NCBI GenBank assembly: GCA_000531095.1
Contig: HG799464.1
Span: forward strand, 139,719-203,718
Length of the DNA: 64,000 nucleotides
Origin: Gemmata massiliana
GTDB lineage: Bacteria; Planctomycetota; Planctomycetia; Gemmatales; Gemmataceae
Direction of reading: 5' to 3'
The notes under the pieces are model-generated. The model saw only the letters and a list, made by a program, of their open reading frames with translations. It was not told where the DNA came from and ran no database searches. The position numbers were made by a program, and so were the translations under genes. Within the stretch, counting starts at the first letter, position 1. The number at the start of each line of letters is the position of its first letter. Positions 25,929 to 34,069 of the stretch are shown one piece after another.

Positions 25929-27339
25929 CGACGAGCCGATCATCTGTCACTCGTTCCGCCGGGTCTTCGCCGCGCCCGATGTGGAGATTCTCACGGCTGG
26001 AACGATCGCCGAGGGCTGGCGCCGCGTCGAACAGGACCGCCCCGACGTGATCGTCCTGGACCTTCAGCTTCCGGACGGGTCCGGGCTCGATCTGTTCGAG
26101 CGCATCCGGACCGCGGACCCGAAGCGCCCGGTCATCTTCATCACCGCGCACGGAACCACCGAAACGACCATTGAGGCGATGAAGCACGGCGCGTTCGACT
26201 ACCTGCTCAAACCGCTCGACCTGGAGCAGATGAGCGGCGTGCTCGGGCGCGCGTTCGAGGCCGCCCGGCTCATGCGCGAGTCGGCCGCGCTCCCGGACGA
26301 CCCCGGCGGGGACCGGATCATTGGTCGGTCGCCGCTCATGCAGGAGATGTGCAAGCAGATCGGTCGGATCGCCCCGCAAGACGTGAACGTGCTGATCCTG
26401 GGCGAGAGCGGGACTGGCAAGGAACTTGTGGCTCGAGCGATTTACTCGCACAGTCGGCGCGCGGCCCGGCCGTTCATGGCGCTCAACTGTGCGGCTATTC
26501 CGGACGCGCTCGTCGAGAGCGAGTTATTCGGGCACGAACAGGGCGCGTTTACGGGAGCGGATCGTAAGCGCATCGGGAAGTTCGAGCAGTGCGGGGACGG
26601 GACGCTTTTGCTGGACGAGATCGGCGACATGCCGCTCGCCGCCCAAGCGAAGATGCTGCGCGTGCTGCAAGACCAGACGTTCGAGCGCCTGGGCGGGAGC
26701 CAGCCCATCGCGACCCACGTCCGCGTGCTGGCCGCGACCAATCAGTACCTCGAACAACTCATCGCCAACGGGCGGTTCCGGAACGACCTCTATTACCGGC
26801 TGAAAGTGGTCACAATCCACGTACCGGCGCTGCGGGAGCGCAAGGCCGATATCCCGGAACTGGCGCACTACTTCCTTTTCCGGTACGCGCGCGAAGCCAA
26901 TCGCGACCTGCGCGGGTTCGCCCCTGAAACACTGGACCTGCTTCAGCGCTACGACTGGCCGGGGAACGTCCGCGAGTTGCAGAACTGCATTCAGGCCGCG
27001 GTCTACCAAACTTCGGGCCGGACACTGTTACCGTCTGATTTACCGGGACTTGCCGACGTTCCGCCTGCTCCGGCTTCCACTTCAACTCCCGACGCGCCGG
27101 CGGCCTTCGACCTGACGGCGACAATCGAATCGATGCTCCAGGACGGCGGAAGGGACGTTCACAAACGGGTGATTGCGCTCGTGGAGCGCGAACTGATCGC
27201 GCGGGCACTGCGACACACGCACGGGCACCAGATGCAAGCGAGCGAGTTGCTCGGCATCAACCGTACCACCCTGCGAACCAAACTCCGGGAACTCGGCATC
27301 ACGCTCGATAAGGTGGTGACGGATCAGGGGGGTGAATGA
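25906..27339 (+). CDS. Sigma-54-dependent response regulator (NtrC family)
   Basis: 477 residues. The receiver domain has the acidic pair VDDE (8-10), phospho-acceptor D52 in IVLDLQLPDG and switch Lys in LLKPLD. The AAA+ sigma-54 activator domain has Walker A GESGTGKE (166-173), sigma-54-contacting loop GAFTGA (213-218), Walker B LLLDEIGDMP and arginine finger region FRNDLYYRLKVVTI. A linker (~385-405) leads to a Fis-type helix-turn-helix at the C terminus (ASELLGINRTTLRTKLRELGI). It should remodel sigma-54 RNA polymerase at -24/-12 promoters after phosphorylation by the overlapping kinase. Targets are unknown; I saw no clear -24/-12 site in the window. Confidence 0.95.
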   Translation: MPKLLVVDDEPIICHSFRRVFAAPDVEILTAGTIAEGWRRVEQDRPDVIVLDLQLPDGSGLDLFERIRTADPKRPVIFITAHGTTETTIEAMKHGAFDYLLKPLDLEQMSGVLGRAFEAARLMRESAALPDDPGGDRIIGRSPLMQEMCKQIGRIAPQDVNVLILGESGTGKELVARAIYSHSRRAARPFMALNCAAIPDALVESELFGHEQGAFTGADRKRIGKFEQCGDGTLLLDEIGDMPLAAQAKMLRVLQDQTFERLGGSQPIATHVRVLAATNQYLEQLIANGRFRNDLYYRLKVVTIHVPALRERKADIPELAHYFLFRYAREANRDLRGFAPETLDLLQRYDWPGNVRELQNCIQAAVYQTSGRTLLPSDLPGLADVPPAPASTSTPDAPAAFDLTATIESMLQDGGRDVHKRVIALVERELIARALRHTHGHQMQASELLGINRTTLRTKLRELGITLDKVVTDQGGE

Positions 27340-27366
27340 ACTGGACCTACTGCGGGTGAAATAAAG

Positions 27367-27419
27367 CCGCCCAGGTTGAGGAGGCGAGGCTGTGGGCGAC
27401 CTCAACTCAACCTGGGCGG
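27367..27419 (+). terminator. Hairpin after the two-component operon
   Basis: Arms CCGCCCAGGTTGAG (27367-27380) and its exact complement (27406-27419) lie 28 bp past the regulator stop. There is no T-tract, so it may be a Rho-type or transcript-stabilising 3' hairpin. Confidence 0.5.
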
Positions 27420-27439
27420 TGTCCCGTGGGCGACGGGGA

Positions 27440-27766
27440 CGTATTTCAATTTGGAGGATCTGTGTTCTTGCGTTAATACTGCGGCGACGTCTGAAATCTA
27501 GCAGCCGAAAAACCGAAAAGGTGACGCGGCTCTTTAATGATGTTAACTGTTTATCCTGTAGAGCTTTAAGTTTGTAACAGACCCGTAACGCAACTTAAGA
27601 AACTCTCGCTGTCTGGAAAGTCGACAGTGATAATCGACAGTTGCCGGAAAATCCGTCGCTAAAAGTTGCTTCGGAAATACTCGTGGTGTATTGTGTAAGT
27701 AGACCGGCCACGAGCACTGAACTGAATGGGCGACAGTTCAGTACATCGTGGCCGGTCTTTTTTTTC
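27440..27766 (+). ncRNA. Gene-free stretch with possible small RNA ending in a strong terminator
   Basis: The 625-bp gap between the regulator (27339) and the MCP gene (27965) holds no convincing protein gene and is AT-richer than its surroundings. It contains a 58-nt hairpin, arms from AGACCGGCCACGA at 27701 to its complement ending 27758, followed by about nine T residues: a strong plus-strand terminator. It lies 360 bp beyond the operon and has its own candidate promoter (TTGCTT near 27666, TATTGT near 27689). This could be a short structured RNA starting near 27700 or the end of a longer one. Only the hairpin and T-tract are seen; the RNA is inference. Confidence 0.35.
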
Positions 27767-27898
27767 ATTTCTGCGGACTTTCACTACCCCACTTATTCAC
27801 CCATTCTTGCTCCCTGATTTGGGAGAATTCCTGCGTTTTTAGGTGCTTTTGCTCGGTTGCTGCACTCGGTCGAGGCGGAGCGAATTCGCAAATGAAGA

Positions 27899-27945
27899 AC
27901 CCCCATTCACTGGCACCGTCGGAAGTGACGCCAGTGAATGGGGGT
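27899..27945 (-). terminator. Terminator of the cheW-MCP operon
   Basis: A 16-bp perfect stem (ACCCCCATTCACTGGC at 27899-27914 with 27930-27945) sits 20 bp beyond the MCP stop. On the minus strand it is followed by TTCTTCATTT. Confidence 0.8.
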
Positions 27946-27964
27946 AGGTTCGTTTCGCTGGCAA

Positions 27965-29986
27965 TTAAAATTCGGTGAACCCGTCGTCGCCCGCGTTGGC
28001 GAACTGGTCGAGTTCGTGGACCGTGCTCTTGGTCCGAGCAACCGCGGGGCGGGACTTGGAGCCAGAGGACTTGCCCCGACCGGCCGGGCGCGGCACCGAG
28101 CGCCCGTTACCCCCGAGCTTGAACCGGGCGACGAGGTCGCGGAGTTGGGCGGCCTGGTCCGTCAGCGTTTGAGCCGTGGCCGACATCTCTTCGGTCTGCG
28201 AGGCGTTCTTTTGGGTCACGGCGTCCATCTGGGACACGGCCTTGTTGACCTGCTCGATCCCTACCGATTGCTCCTTACCGGCCGCCGCAATTTCCGTGAT
28301 GATGTCGGTGACGCGCTTCACGCTCGTCACGATCTCACCCAGCGTGGAACCGGACTGGTTCACGAGCTCGGTGCCCGCGTCGACCTTCTTGACCGAGTCC
28401 TCGATCAGTGACTTGATTTCTTTCGCGGACGTGGCCGAACGTTGAGCCAAGTTACGCACCTCGGACGCCACCACCGCGAACCCGCGCCCCTGTTCGCCGG
28501 CCCGGGCCGCTTCCACGGCGGCGTTGAGGGCGAGCAGGTTGGTCTGGAACGCGATCTCGTCGATCGTCGTGATAATGTCCGCGATCTTCTTCGACGCCCC
28601 GTTGATCTCGCTCATCGCCTCGACCGCGTTGCCCACGACTTGCCCGCCCTTCTCGGCGACGTCCCGGGAACTACTCGCGAGCTGCCGGGCCTGCTGCGCG
28701 CTGTCCGCGTTCTGGCGCACGGTCGCGGTGATTTCTTCGAGCGTGCTGGCCGTTTCTTCCAGGCTGCTCGCTTGTTCTTGAGCGCCCGTCGAGATTTCGT
28801 CGCTGGCCGCGGACAGTTGGCCCGAGGCGTCGGCGAGTTGTTCGGACACCTCACGCACCCCTTCCAGGGCAGTGCGCACGGCGAGGATCGCTTTGTTGAG
28901 CGCGGACGCCATCTGCCCGACCGAATCCGTGCCCAGATCGGGTACGTTTTGGGTGAAGTCGCCCGCGGCCATCGCGCTGACCGTGGCTACCACAGCGTTC
29001 ATCTTCTGCTGGAGTTCGATGGCCTGGACGCGCTCCTGCTCGGCCTGGGCACGGGTGGCCGCGGCCTCGCGCTCGGTGCGCTCGCGCGTTTCGGTGGCCT
29101 CGCGCTCGGCACGCTGGCGGTCCTTTTCGACTTGCTGGCGCTCGGCTTCTTTGGCGGCCACTAGTGCGCCGATCGCCGTGTTCAGTGCGACGGCCATTCG
29201 GCCGACTTCGTCCTGAGAGTCCACGTCGGCGCGCTTGGTGAGATCGCCCTTTGCCACACCTTCAAGGACCACTACGGTGCGCCCGAGGGGGCCGGTGATC
29301 GAACCGGCAATCGTCACCCCGATGAGCATACTCAGGACCACGGTTGCTCCGGTCCCGCCCATGAGGGTCATCTGGGCCGAGGCCGCGGTCGCGTTCCCGT
29401 CCTCGTTGATGTCCTTCGCCACCATTGTGACGGTCTTGATGAGTTCTTCAATCGCGACCGTGGCCGTATCGAATTTCCCGCCGGCCGCGGCCAGGGCTTG
29501 CGCGGTCTTCTGTTTCCACTCGTCCCGTTCGCTGGGGGCCGTTGCCGTCAGTTGTGCACGGATCGCCTGGGTCGTGACGAGTGTGGCGTCGATGTACTCT
29601 TTCACGGCGGCGCGGACCTTATCCAGATCCTTGCGCTCGTCGCGCCCGCTCCGGGATATACGCAACACCGTTGCCGCGTATGCGTCTAGACTGGCCGTGA
29701 TTTGCTCGCGGAGGACTTTTTGATCGTCGAGGATCCGGTCGACGGTCTGGGTGTCTTTCGCGTTCGTCGCGACGACCATGTTGCTCCGGTACCGGGCTAA
29801 ACTAATTGAAGTTTTGGCCAGATCGGTACCCGCGACCGTATAGTCCTCGTACAGAACCCGCATTGCCTCCCGCGAACTCGATAGCCCGCGGTAGCCGAAC
29901 ACCCCGCACACCGCAACGGTGGCGCACACGAGGGCGAAGCCGAGGAGCAGTTTGGTCGTTACGGTCTGATTGCGGAACCAGTTCAT
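27965..29986 (-). CDS. Methyl-accepting chemotaxis protein
   Basis: A 673-residue chemoreceptor. N-terminal transmembrane helix (~11-30), a four-helix-bundle periplasmic sensor of the 4HB_MCP type (~32-205), second helix (~211-230), HAMP domain (~228-282), then a very charged coiled coil rich in [17 protein letters not shown] (~280-325). A second HAMP-like segment follows (~330-372), then the cytoplasmic signalling domain. The hairpin tip is [20 protein letters not shown] (split) followed by [19 protein letters not shown]. Its cheW partner lies 43 bp upstream on the same strand. There is no cheA, cheY, cheR or cheB nearby, so the pair must plug into a kinase encoded elsewhere. Confidence 0.95.
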   Translation of the reverse strand: MNWFRNQTVTTKLLLGFALVCATVAVCGVFGYRGLSSSREAMRVLYEDYTVAGTDLAKTSISLARYRSNMVVATNAKDTQTVDRILDDQKVLREQITASLDAYAATVLRISRSGRDERKDLDKVRAAVKEYIDATLVTTQAIRAQLTATAPSERDEWKQKTAQALAAAGGKFDTATVAIEELIKTVTMVAKDINEDGNATAASAQMTLMGGTGATVVLSMLIGVTIAGSITGPLGRTVVVLEGVAKGDLTKRADVDSQDEVGRMAVALNTAIGALVAAKEAERQQVEKDRQRAEREATETRERTEREAAATRAQAEQERVQAIELQQKMNAVVATVSAMAAGDFTQNVPDLGTDSVGQMASALNKAILAVRTALEGVREVSEQLADASGQLSAASDEISTGAQEQASSLEETASTLEEITATVRQNADSAQQARQLASSSRDVAEKGGQVVGNAVEAMSEINGASKKIADIITTIDEIAFQTNLLALNAAVEAARAGEQGRGFAVVASEVRNLAQRSATSAKEIKSLIEDSVKKVDAGTELVNQSGSTLGEIVTSVKRVTDIITEIAAAGKEQSVGIEQVNKAVSQMDAVTQKNASQTEEMSATAQTLTDQAAQLRDLVARFKLGGNGRSVPRPAGRGKSSGSKSRPAVARTKSTVHELDQFANAGDDGFTEF

Positions 29987-30029
29987 AGGTGCGTCTTTCA
30001 GAACAGATGTGGGAGAGGTTTGATTCGGA

Positions 30030-30515
30030 TCACGCCGTCAGGCCCGGCACGGTCGAGTTGCCGACGAGCCGGTCGATGTTGAGGAGGGAAACGAGGCGCT
30101 CGCCGGTGCGCGCGATCCCGGTGAGGAACGAGGTGTCCACGCCCGAACCCAGGTCCGGGGTCGGGACCACTTCCTTGGCTTCCACGTTGAGCACGTCGGA
30201 CACGGCGTCGACAACGAGCCCGACGATCTTGGTACCCACGGTGACCACGACGATGACCGTGAATACGGTGTATTCGGCCTCGCGCAGCCCGAACCGCGTG
30301 CGCAAGTCGATGATCGGGACCACGGCCCCGCGCAAGTTCATGACCCCTTTGACTTCCCGGGGGGTGTTGGGCAGCGGGGTGATTTTCGAGTACCCCTTGA
30401 TTTCCTGTACGCGCAGGATCTCCAACCCGTACTCCTCGTCCCCTAAACGGAACGTCAGGAACTGGCCGGTAGCGGCCACGGGTGTACTCGGGTCGTTGGT
30501 CTTGGGGGCGCTCAC
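30030..30515 (-). CDS. cheW: CheW-like scaffold protein
   Basis: A 161-residue single CheW domain that bridges receptors and the histidine kinase CheA in chemosensory arrays. Family features: [52 protein letters not shown] (split here at the conserved NLRG), the beta run [22 protein letters not shown] and a C-terminal [19 protein letters not shown]. Start GTG at 30515. It is the first gene of a two-gene unit with the MCP. The family is certain; whether the array serves motility, surface sensing or another output cannot be told here. Confidence 0.95.
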   Translation of the reverse strand: MSAPKTNDPSTPVAATGQFLTFRLGDEEYGLEILRVQEIKGYSKITPLPNTPREVKGVMNLRGAVVPIIDLRTRFGLREAEYTVFTVIVVVTVGTKIVGLVVDAVSDVLNVEAKEVVPTPDLGSGVDTSFLTGIARTGERLVSLLNIDRLVGNSTVPGLTA

Positions 30516-30830
30516 GTGCTCTCCGGGCCTTGCGAGGTCTAAGTGCGCCGGACGGTCCTGTTGTTGCTATCTATCGTGAACTGACAGAAAAATTTGCGTT
30601 ATATTATTAATGATACAATTAATGGCGCATATCCAGCTATTGCAGTGATTTGTGTCACGCCAAGACGGGCTGCGAGTGATCAGAAATTGATTCGCATTGT
30701 TGCACACCAATTGCTTGGGCGCCTGCTAGCTGAGCGGATTTGCGGAAGAATTGTGCTTTTTAAATTTTCCGACGCGCAAATTGTGCGATCGAAGTAGAAA
30801 TACGCATTCACTCTGTGCTGCGAAAAACGG
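30516..30830. other. AT-rich gap without a recognisable gene
   Basis: The stretch between cheW and the Rex terminator is markedly AT-rich in its middle part (30590-30800). A 67-codon open frame there (30594-30797, TTG start) lacks any family resemblance. The segment may hold the cheW promoter; I see no convincing structure. Confidence 0.4.
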
Positions 30831-30872
30831 CACTTCGGGGTGAAGACGGAATCCGTCTCTCCCCGAGAAGTG
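30831..30872 (-). terminator. Terminator of the Rex-like gene
   Basis: A two-part stem (CACTTCGGGG with its partner at 30861-30872, and inner AGACGGA/TCCGTCT) lies 15 bp past the minus-strand stop. It is followed on that strand by CCGTTTTTCG. Confidence 0.75.
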
Positions 30873-30886
30873 GTCAGTACCGTGAG

Positions 30887-31645
30887 CTATTCTTCGTCTG
30901 TGGCGCGAGGTGGGGCCTCGCCGTGTTGAACCTGAAACGCCAATTGTTCTAACTGAATTGCCAAATCGACCGTGACCAGGCGCACGCGGCGCGGGAGCTT
31001 GAGCACCACGGGCGCGAAATTGAGGATGCCCCGAACGCCCGCCGTGACCAGTGCCTCGGCGACCGAGTGTGCGGTTTCCCCGGGGACCGTGAGTACGCCC
31101 AACTCGGCCTGAAGTTCGTTGAGGCGCTCGGGAAGCGTCGACACGGCTTCCACGGTCAGTCCCTCGACCTCCTGACCGACTTTGGACGGATCGCTGTCGA
31201 ACAGGCCGACGATGCGGAACCCCTGTGCCCGGAAACCTTGATACCTTAAAAGGGCGCGGCCCAAGTTACCGACGCCGACCAGCACCGCGCGCCACTGGCG
31301 GTTGATTCCCAGCGCGGTTCGGATCGCGCTCGCCAGTTCGCGCGCGTCGTACCCGACTCCGCGCTGGCCCAAGTGTCCGAGCGCGGCGAGGTCGCGGCGC
31401 ACCTGGGCGTCGCTCACGCCGACCGCTTCAGCGATGCGACTGCTCGAGATCTTTTCGCTGTCGGTCGTCCAATCGTCCACGCAGCGCAAATAGAGGCTCA
31501 GCCGCTGGGCCGCTGCCCGCGAGAGCCGTTGACTCCGCTCGGCTGGCACGCCTTCCAAAGCTGACCTCCTGTCGGGGGGGACGGACTGCAAAAAAGCAGG
31601 CGGCGGGATTCGGGGGAGAGCCGGGGTTCCGCTGTCGCGACCCAT
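30887..31645 (-). CDS. rex: Redox-sensing transcriptional repressor Rex
   Basis: 252 residues. N-terminal winged helix typical of Rex (ISSSRIAEAVGVSDAQVRRDLAALGHLGQRGVGY split, residues ~66-100) and a C-terminal Rossmann domain (VLVGVGNLGRALLRYQGF, IVGLFDSDPSKVGQ). Rex senses the NADH/NAD+ ratio: high NADH releases it from operators and derepresses fermentative and respiratory genes. The Rossmann glycine pattern is GVGNLG. The N terminus is about 35-40 residues longer than the usual ~210-residue Rex. The ATG at 31645 has GAGGTAAA just upstream, so the extension seems genuine. No adjacent respiratory gene reveals a target. Confidence 0.92.
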   Translation of the reverse strand: MGRDSGTPALPRIPPPAFLQSVPPDRRSALEGVPAERSQRLSRAAAQRLSLYLRCVDDWTTDSEKISSSRIAEAVGVSDAQVRRDLAALGHLGQRGVGYDARELASAIRTALGINRQWRAVLVGVGNLGRALLRYQGFRAQGFRIVGLFDSDPSKVGQEVEGLTVEAVSTLPERLNELQAELGVLTVPGETAHSVAEALVTAGVRGILNFAPVVLKLPRRVRLVTVDLAIQLEQLAFQVQHGEAPPRATDEE

Positions 31646-31907
31646 TTTACCTCGAATCCTTTATCGATTCTTGTATTCCTCACCGCTTTTTTTGATCCGG
31701 TGCCTGCGAACTTAACTTGGTCGCGGATGTGAGTGATAATCCGGTTCGATGGATTAGGTGAGAGGGAAGGGGACTGCGAATCGAGACATGGGGTTATTTC
31801 GTCGCACGTTCGAGCACCGTGAACCACGTCATGCAGTTGAATTGTGAACGCGACGGTGGTCCGTTTGGTGTTGGACCGCCGCGCGGTTTCTTAATTACCG
31901 TTCCGAA

Positions 31908-32891
31908 TTATTTCTTACCCGCCCACGATACCGGGATCGACACCTCGCCCCCCTGGTCGTTCATACGCACCCGTACCGTACAGCGACCGGGTTGTGCGGC
32001 GACCGTTTCGGGGACCGTGATGCGCACGGTCGCGACCGGCCCGCTACCGGTGGAACACTTCACCTGCACGGCGGGCAAATCGCTCTCCGCGCCGGCGATG
32101 CTCACGGCCTTGCCGTCCGGCGAGCGGAGCTGCACGAGCGTAGAAACTTCGGTCTGACCGGCCGCTAGGCGGACGGAAACGGCTTCTGGAGTTGCCGTTA
32201 CAGCACCGGCGGCGCGCTTAAGAACCCGAACCGGGATGCGCAGTTCTGGGTAGTCCGCATCGTCGGTGTAGAGGATCACGGACTCGTCGCGGTGCCCTGT
32301 GGGTGCGTTCGCCGCGAGCTTGATTGTTACCGGCTGAGTGCGCCCCACAGCACCGTTCGCAACCTGCCCGATCTCGACCGTCAGGTGCGCGGCGGACGAC
32401 GCGGCTTTGAGTACGGTGAGCGGTTTCGCCCGTTTGTCGCCGACAACGAGTTCCTTACTGACTTCTCCGGCGGCTGAGAACGCGATCTGCGGGGGCGTGA
32501 CCGAGATTTCTCGGGAGAGTGTTGCCGTGAGTTGAAGCAATAACGTGCCCGTTTGGGCGGGCGCGCCGGGCAGTTCCACCTTGTACGATACCGTGGCCTG
32601 CCAGCGGTTCGGGCCGTCCGGTTGCGTCAGCGTGTTTACTTCGAGCGCGAGTTTGGTTTTCTCGCCCGCCGGGAGCACCTCGGTCGCCAGAGCCTGGCGC
32701 AGACACCCGCACCCGGCCTCCACTTTGGTGATCGTGACCGTGCCCGCGGTCGCGTTCGTCAGGTCGAACGTGTGGAGCAGCGGCGGGCCGGCTTTTACAT
32801 CACCTTTTGCCGCAACCGGCGCCGGGCTGTGAAACGTGGCCGGCGCCGGCTGGCCGGTGGCCAGCGCGGAGAGCAAAATGAGTGTGTTCAT
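31908..32891 (-). CDS. Exported DUF1573 protein
   Basis: About 327 residues with an N-terminal signal peptide (MNTLILLSALATGQPAPA). The next ~110 residues form a DUF1573-type immunoglobulin-like domain: HTFDLTNATAGTVTITKVEAGCGC (cut here) with the family's paired cysteines G-C-G-C and the following QALATEVLPAGEKTKLALEV. Two further beta-sandwich-like segments follow (~120-330) containing VILYTDDADYPELRIPVRV. Such proteins are exported and abundant in planctomycetes and Bacteroidetes; their function is not established. ATG at 32891 is chosen over a GTG two codons upstream. Divergent from the phosphopantetheinyl transferase gene, with a 65-bp shared promoter region. Confidence 0.85.
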   Translation of the reverse strand: MNTLILLSALATGQPAPATFHSPAPVAAKGDVKAGPPLLHTFDLTNATAGTVTITKVEAGCGCLRQALATEVLPAGEKTKLALEVNTLTQPDGPNRWQATVSYKVELPGAPAQTGTLLLQLTATLSREISVTPPQIAFSAAGEVSKELVVGDKRAKPLTVLKAASSAAHLTVEIGQVANGAVGRTQPVTIKLAANAPTGHRDESVILYTDDADYPELRIPVRVLKRAAGAVTATPEAVSVRLAAGQTEVSTLVQLRSPDGKAVSIAGAESDLPAVQVKCSTGSGPVATVRITVPETVAAQPGRCTVRVRMNDQGGEVSIPVSWAGKK

Positions 32892-32956
32892 GACCACGTC
32901 GGATAGCGTCCCGCCGCGCCCGCGCGAAGTGCAAAATTGTGACCCGCAGTGAGAGT

Positions 32957-33715
32957 ATGACGAACGCAGGAAAGATGGCTGAAGTTCGGGTTCTCGTCGG
33001 CACGTGCCCCGCCGAGTTCGATCGGGCGCCGGACCGGAACGAGGTGCGTGCGTGGACCGTGGACCTCGCGCGCCCGCCGATCCCCGCGGACGAACTGTTC
33101 CAGCGCCTGACAGCCGAAGAACAAATGCGGGCGCTGCGCTACAAGATCGCCAAAGCGCGCGAACAGTTCTCCATCGGACGCGGGCTGCTCCGCGAGCTAC
33201 TCGGTGCGTGTCTGAACGTCGCCCCGCGCACCGTGCCCCTCGCGTACCTGCCCTCGGGGAAGCCTGTTCTCACAGAAGAAACCGGGTTGCACTTCAACGT
33301 CACGCACACGGACGGGATCGCGGTGATCGCCGTGGGCTGGCACCGCGTCGGTGTGGACGTGGAGCGCGTGCGGACCGTCGAGAACGAAGACGGGCTGGTC
33401 CGGCGCTACTTTTCGCCCGCCGAGGGTGCCGAGTACCGCGCGCTCCCCGAGCGGCACCGCCGGGCCGGGTTCTTTCGCGGCTGGACCACCAAAGAGGCCG
33501 TCATTAAAGCGGCGGGGGCGACCGTCGCCTGCCTCGCGGATTTCGACGTCGAACTCGATCCGGAGCGCCCCCCGTGCGTCAACGCGGTCCGCGACCCACA
33601 ACTTACCGGTCCCGGTTGGGTGCTCGCCGAATGGACCGCTCAGACCGACGCCGCTATTGCCATTGCGGTCGAAGGAGTGGGCGCGCTGCGCGTCGAGAAA
33701 CTGCACCACGAGTGA
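32957..33715 (+). CDS. 4'-phosphopantetheinyl transferase (Sfp type)
   Basis: A 252-residue two-lobed Sfp/AcpT-type enzyme that transfers phosphopantetheine from CoA to a serine of carrier proteins. Visible motifs: REQFSIGRGLLRELLG, the substrate-contacting LPSGKPVL, LHFNVTHTDG, Mg-binding GVDVERV (~residue 132) and the signature WTTKEAVIKA (~176-185). ATG at 32957 follows GAGAG; alternative starts are GTG 32939 and ATG 32975. The long Sfp form often serves polyketide or nonribosomal peptide synthases, or fatty-acid synthesis when AcpS is absent; no synthase is present in this window. Confidence 0.93.
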   Translation: MTNAGKMAEVRVLVGTCPAEFDRAPDRNEVRAWTVDLARPPIPADELFQRLTAEEQMRALRYKIAKAREQFSIGRGLLRELLGACLNVAPRTVPLAYLPSGKPVLTEETGLHFNVTHTDGIAVIAVGWHRVGVDVERVRTVENEDGLVRRYFSPAEGAEYRALPERHRRAGFFRGWTTKEAVIKAAGATVACLADFDVELDPERPPCVNAVRDPQLTGPGWVLAEWTAQTDAAIAIAVEGVGALRVEKLHHE

Positions 33716-34069
33716 CCGGGCAAGTAAGGCCAAGGGGTACCATCAAGGAAGGGAGCAGAGATCAGAAGACCGAGTCGCGAATAGCACAACTTACGCGACT
33801 CGAGACAACGGGCCAGTTTGAGGTCGCGGCGGAGCGGCAGCGTAACCAAGGTGAACTGGCTTACGCAGTTCATCCTCGAGCGAGTAGAGGAGTGCTTCCT
33901 GGCGCAAAAAACACCCCCGGCCCCGTAGGAACGATCCTACGGGGCCGGGGATTTCTCGTTGGGCTTTTGGTAAAAGCTCGCGCTTCACCTGGCCCCGCTT
34001 CTCTGTCCTTTCGGAACCAGCAGTGTTTTGGTTTCTAACCCTGCTCTCTTGACCTTGTGGCCTCTGTTT
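33716..34069. other. 354-bp gap between convergent genes
   Basis: No gene is recognised. The gap contains a small hairpin around 33773-33800 (GAGTCGCG with CGCGACTC) and the strong terminator at 33915-33950. The remainder shows no structure I can name. Confidence 0.5.
33915..33950 (-). terminator. Strong intrinsic terminator
   Basis: A 16-bp perfect GC stem (CCCCGGCCCCGTAGGA) with four-base loop. On the minus strand it is followed by GTGTTTTTTG, placing it 120 bp past the stop of the coiled-coil membrane protein gene. Confidence 0.82.

Noticed and set aside
30594-30797. 67-codon frame in the AT-rich gap before the Rex gene
   Set aside because: TTG start without a ribosome site, no family resemblance, random-looking composition.
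31646-31907. Rex operator in front of the Rex gene
   Set aside because: No TTGTGAA-type inverted repeat could be found, so autoregulation is not supported.
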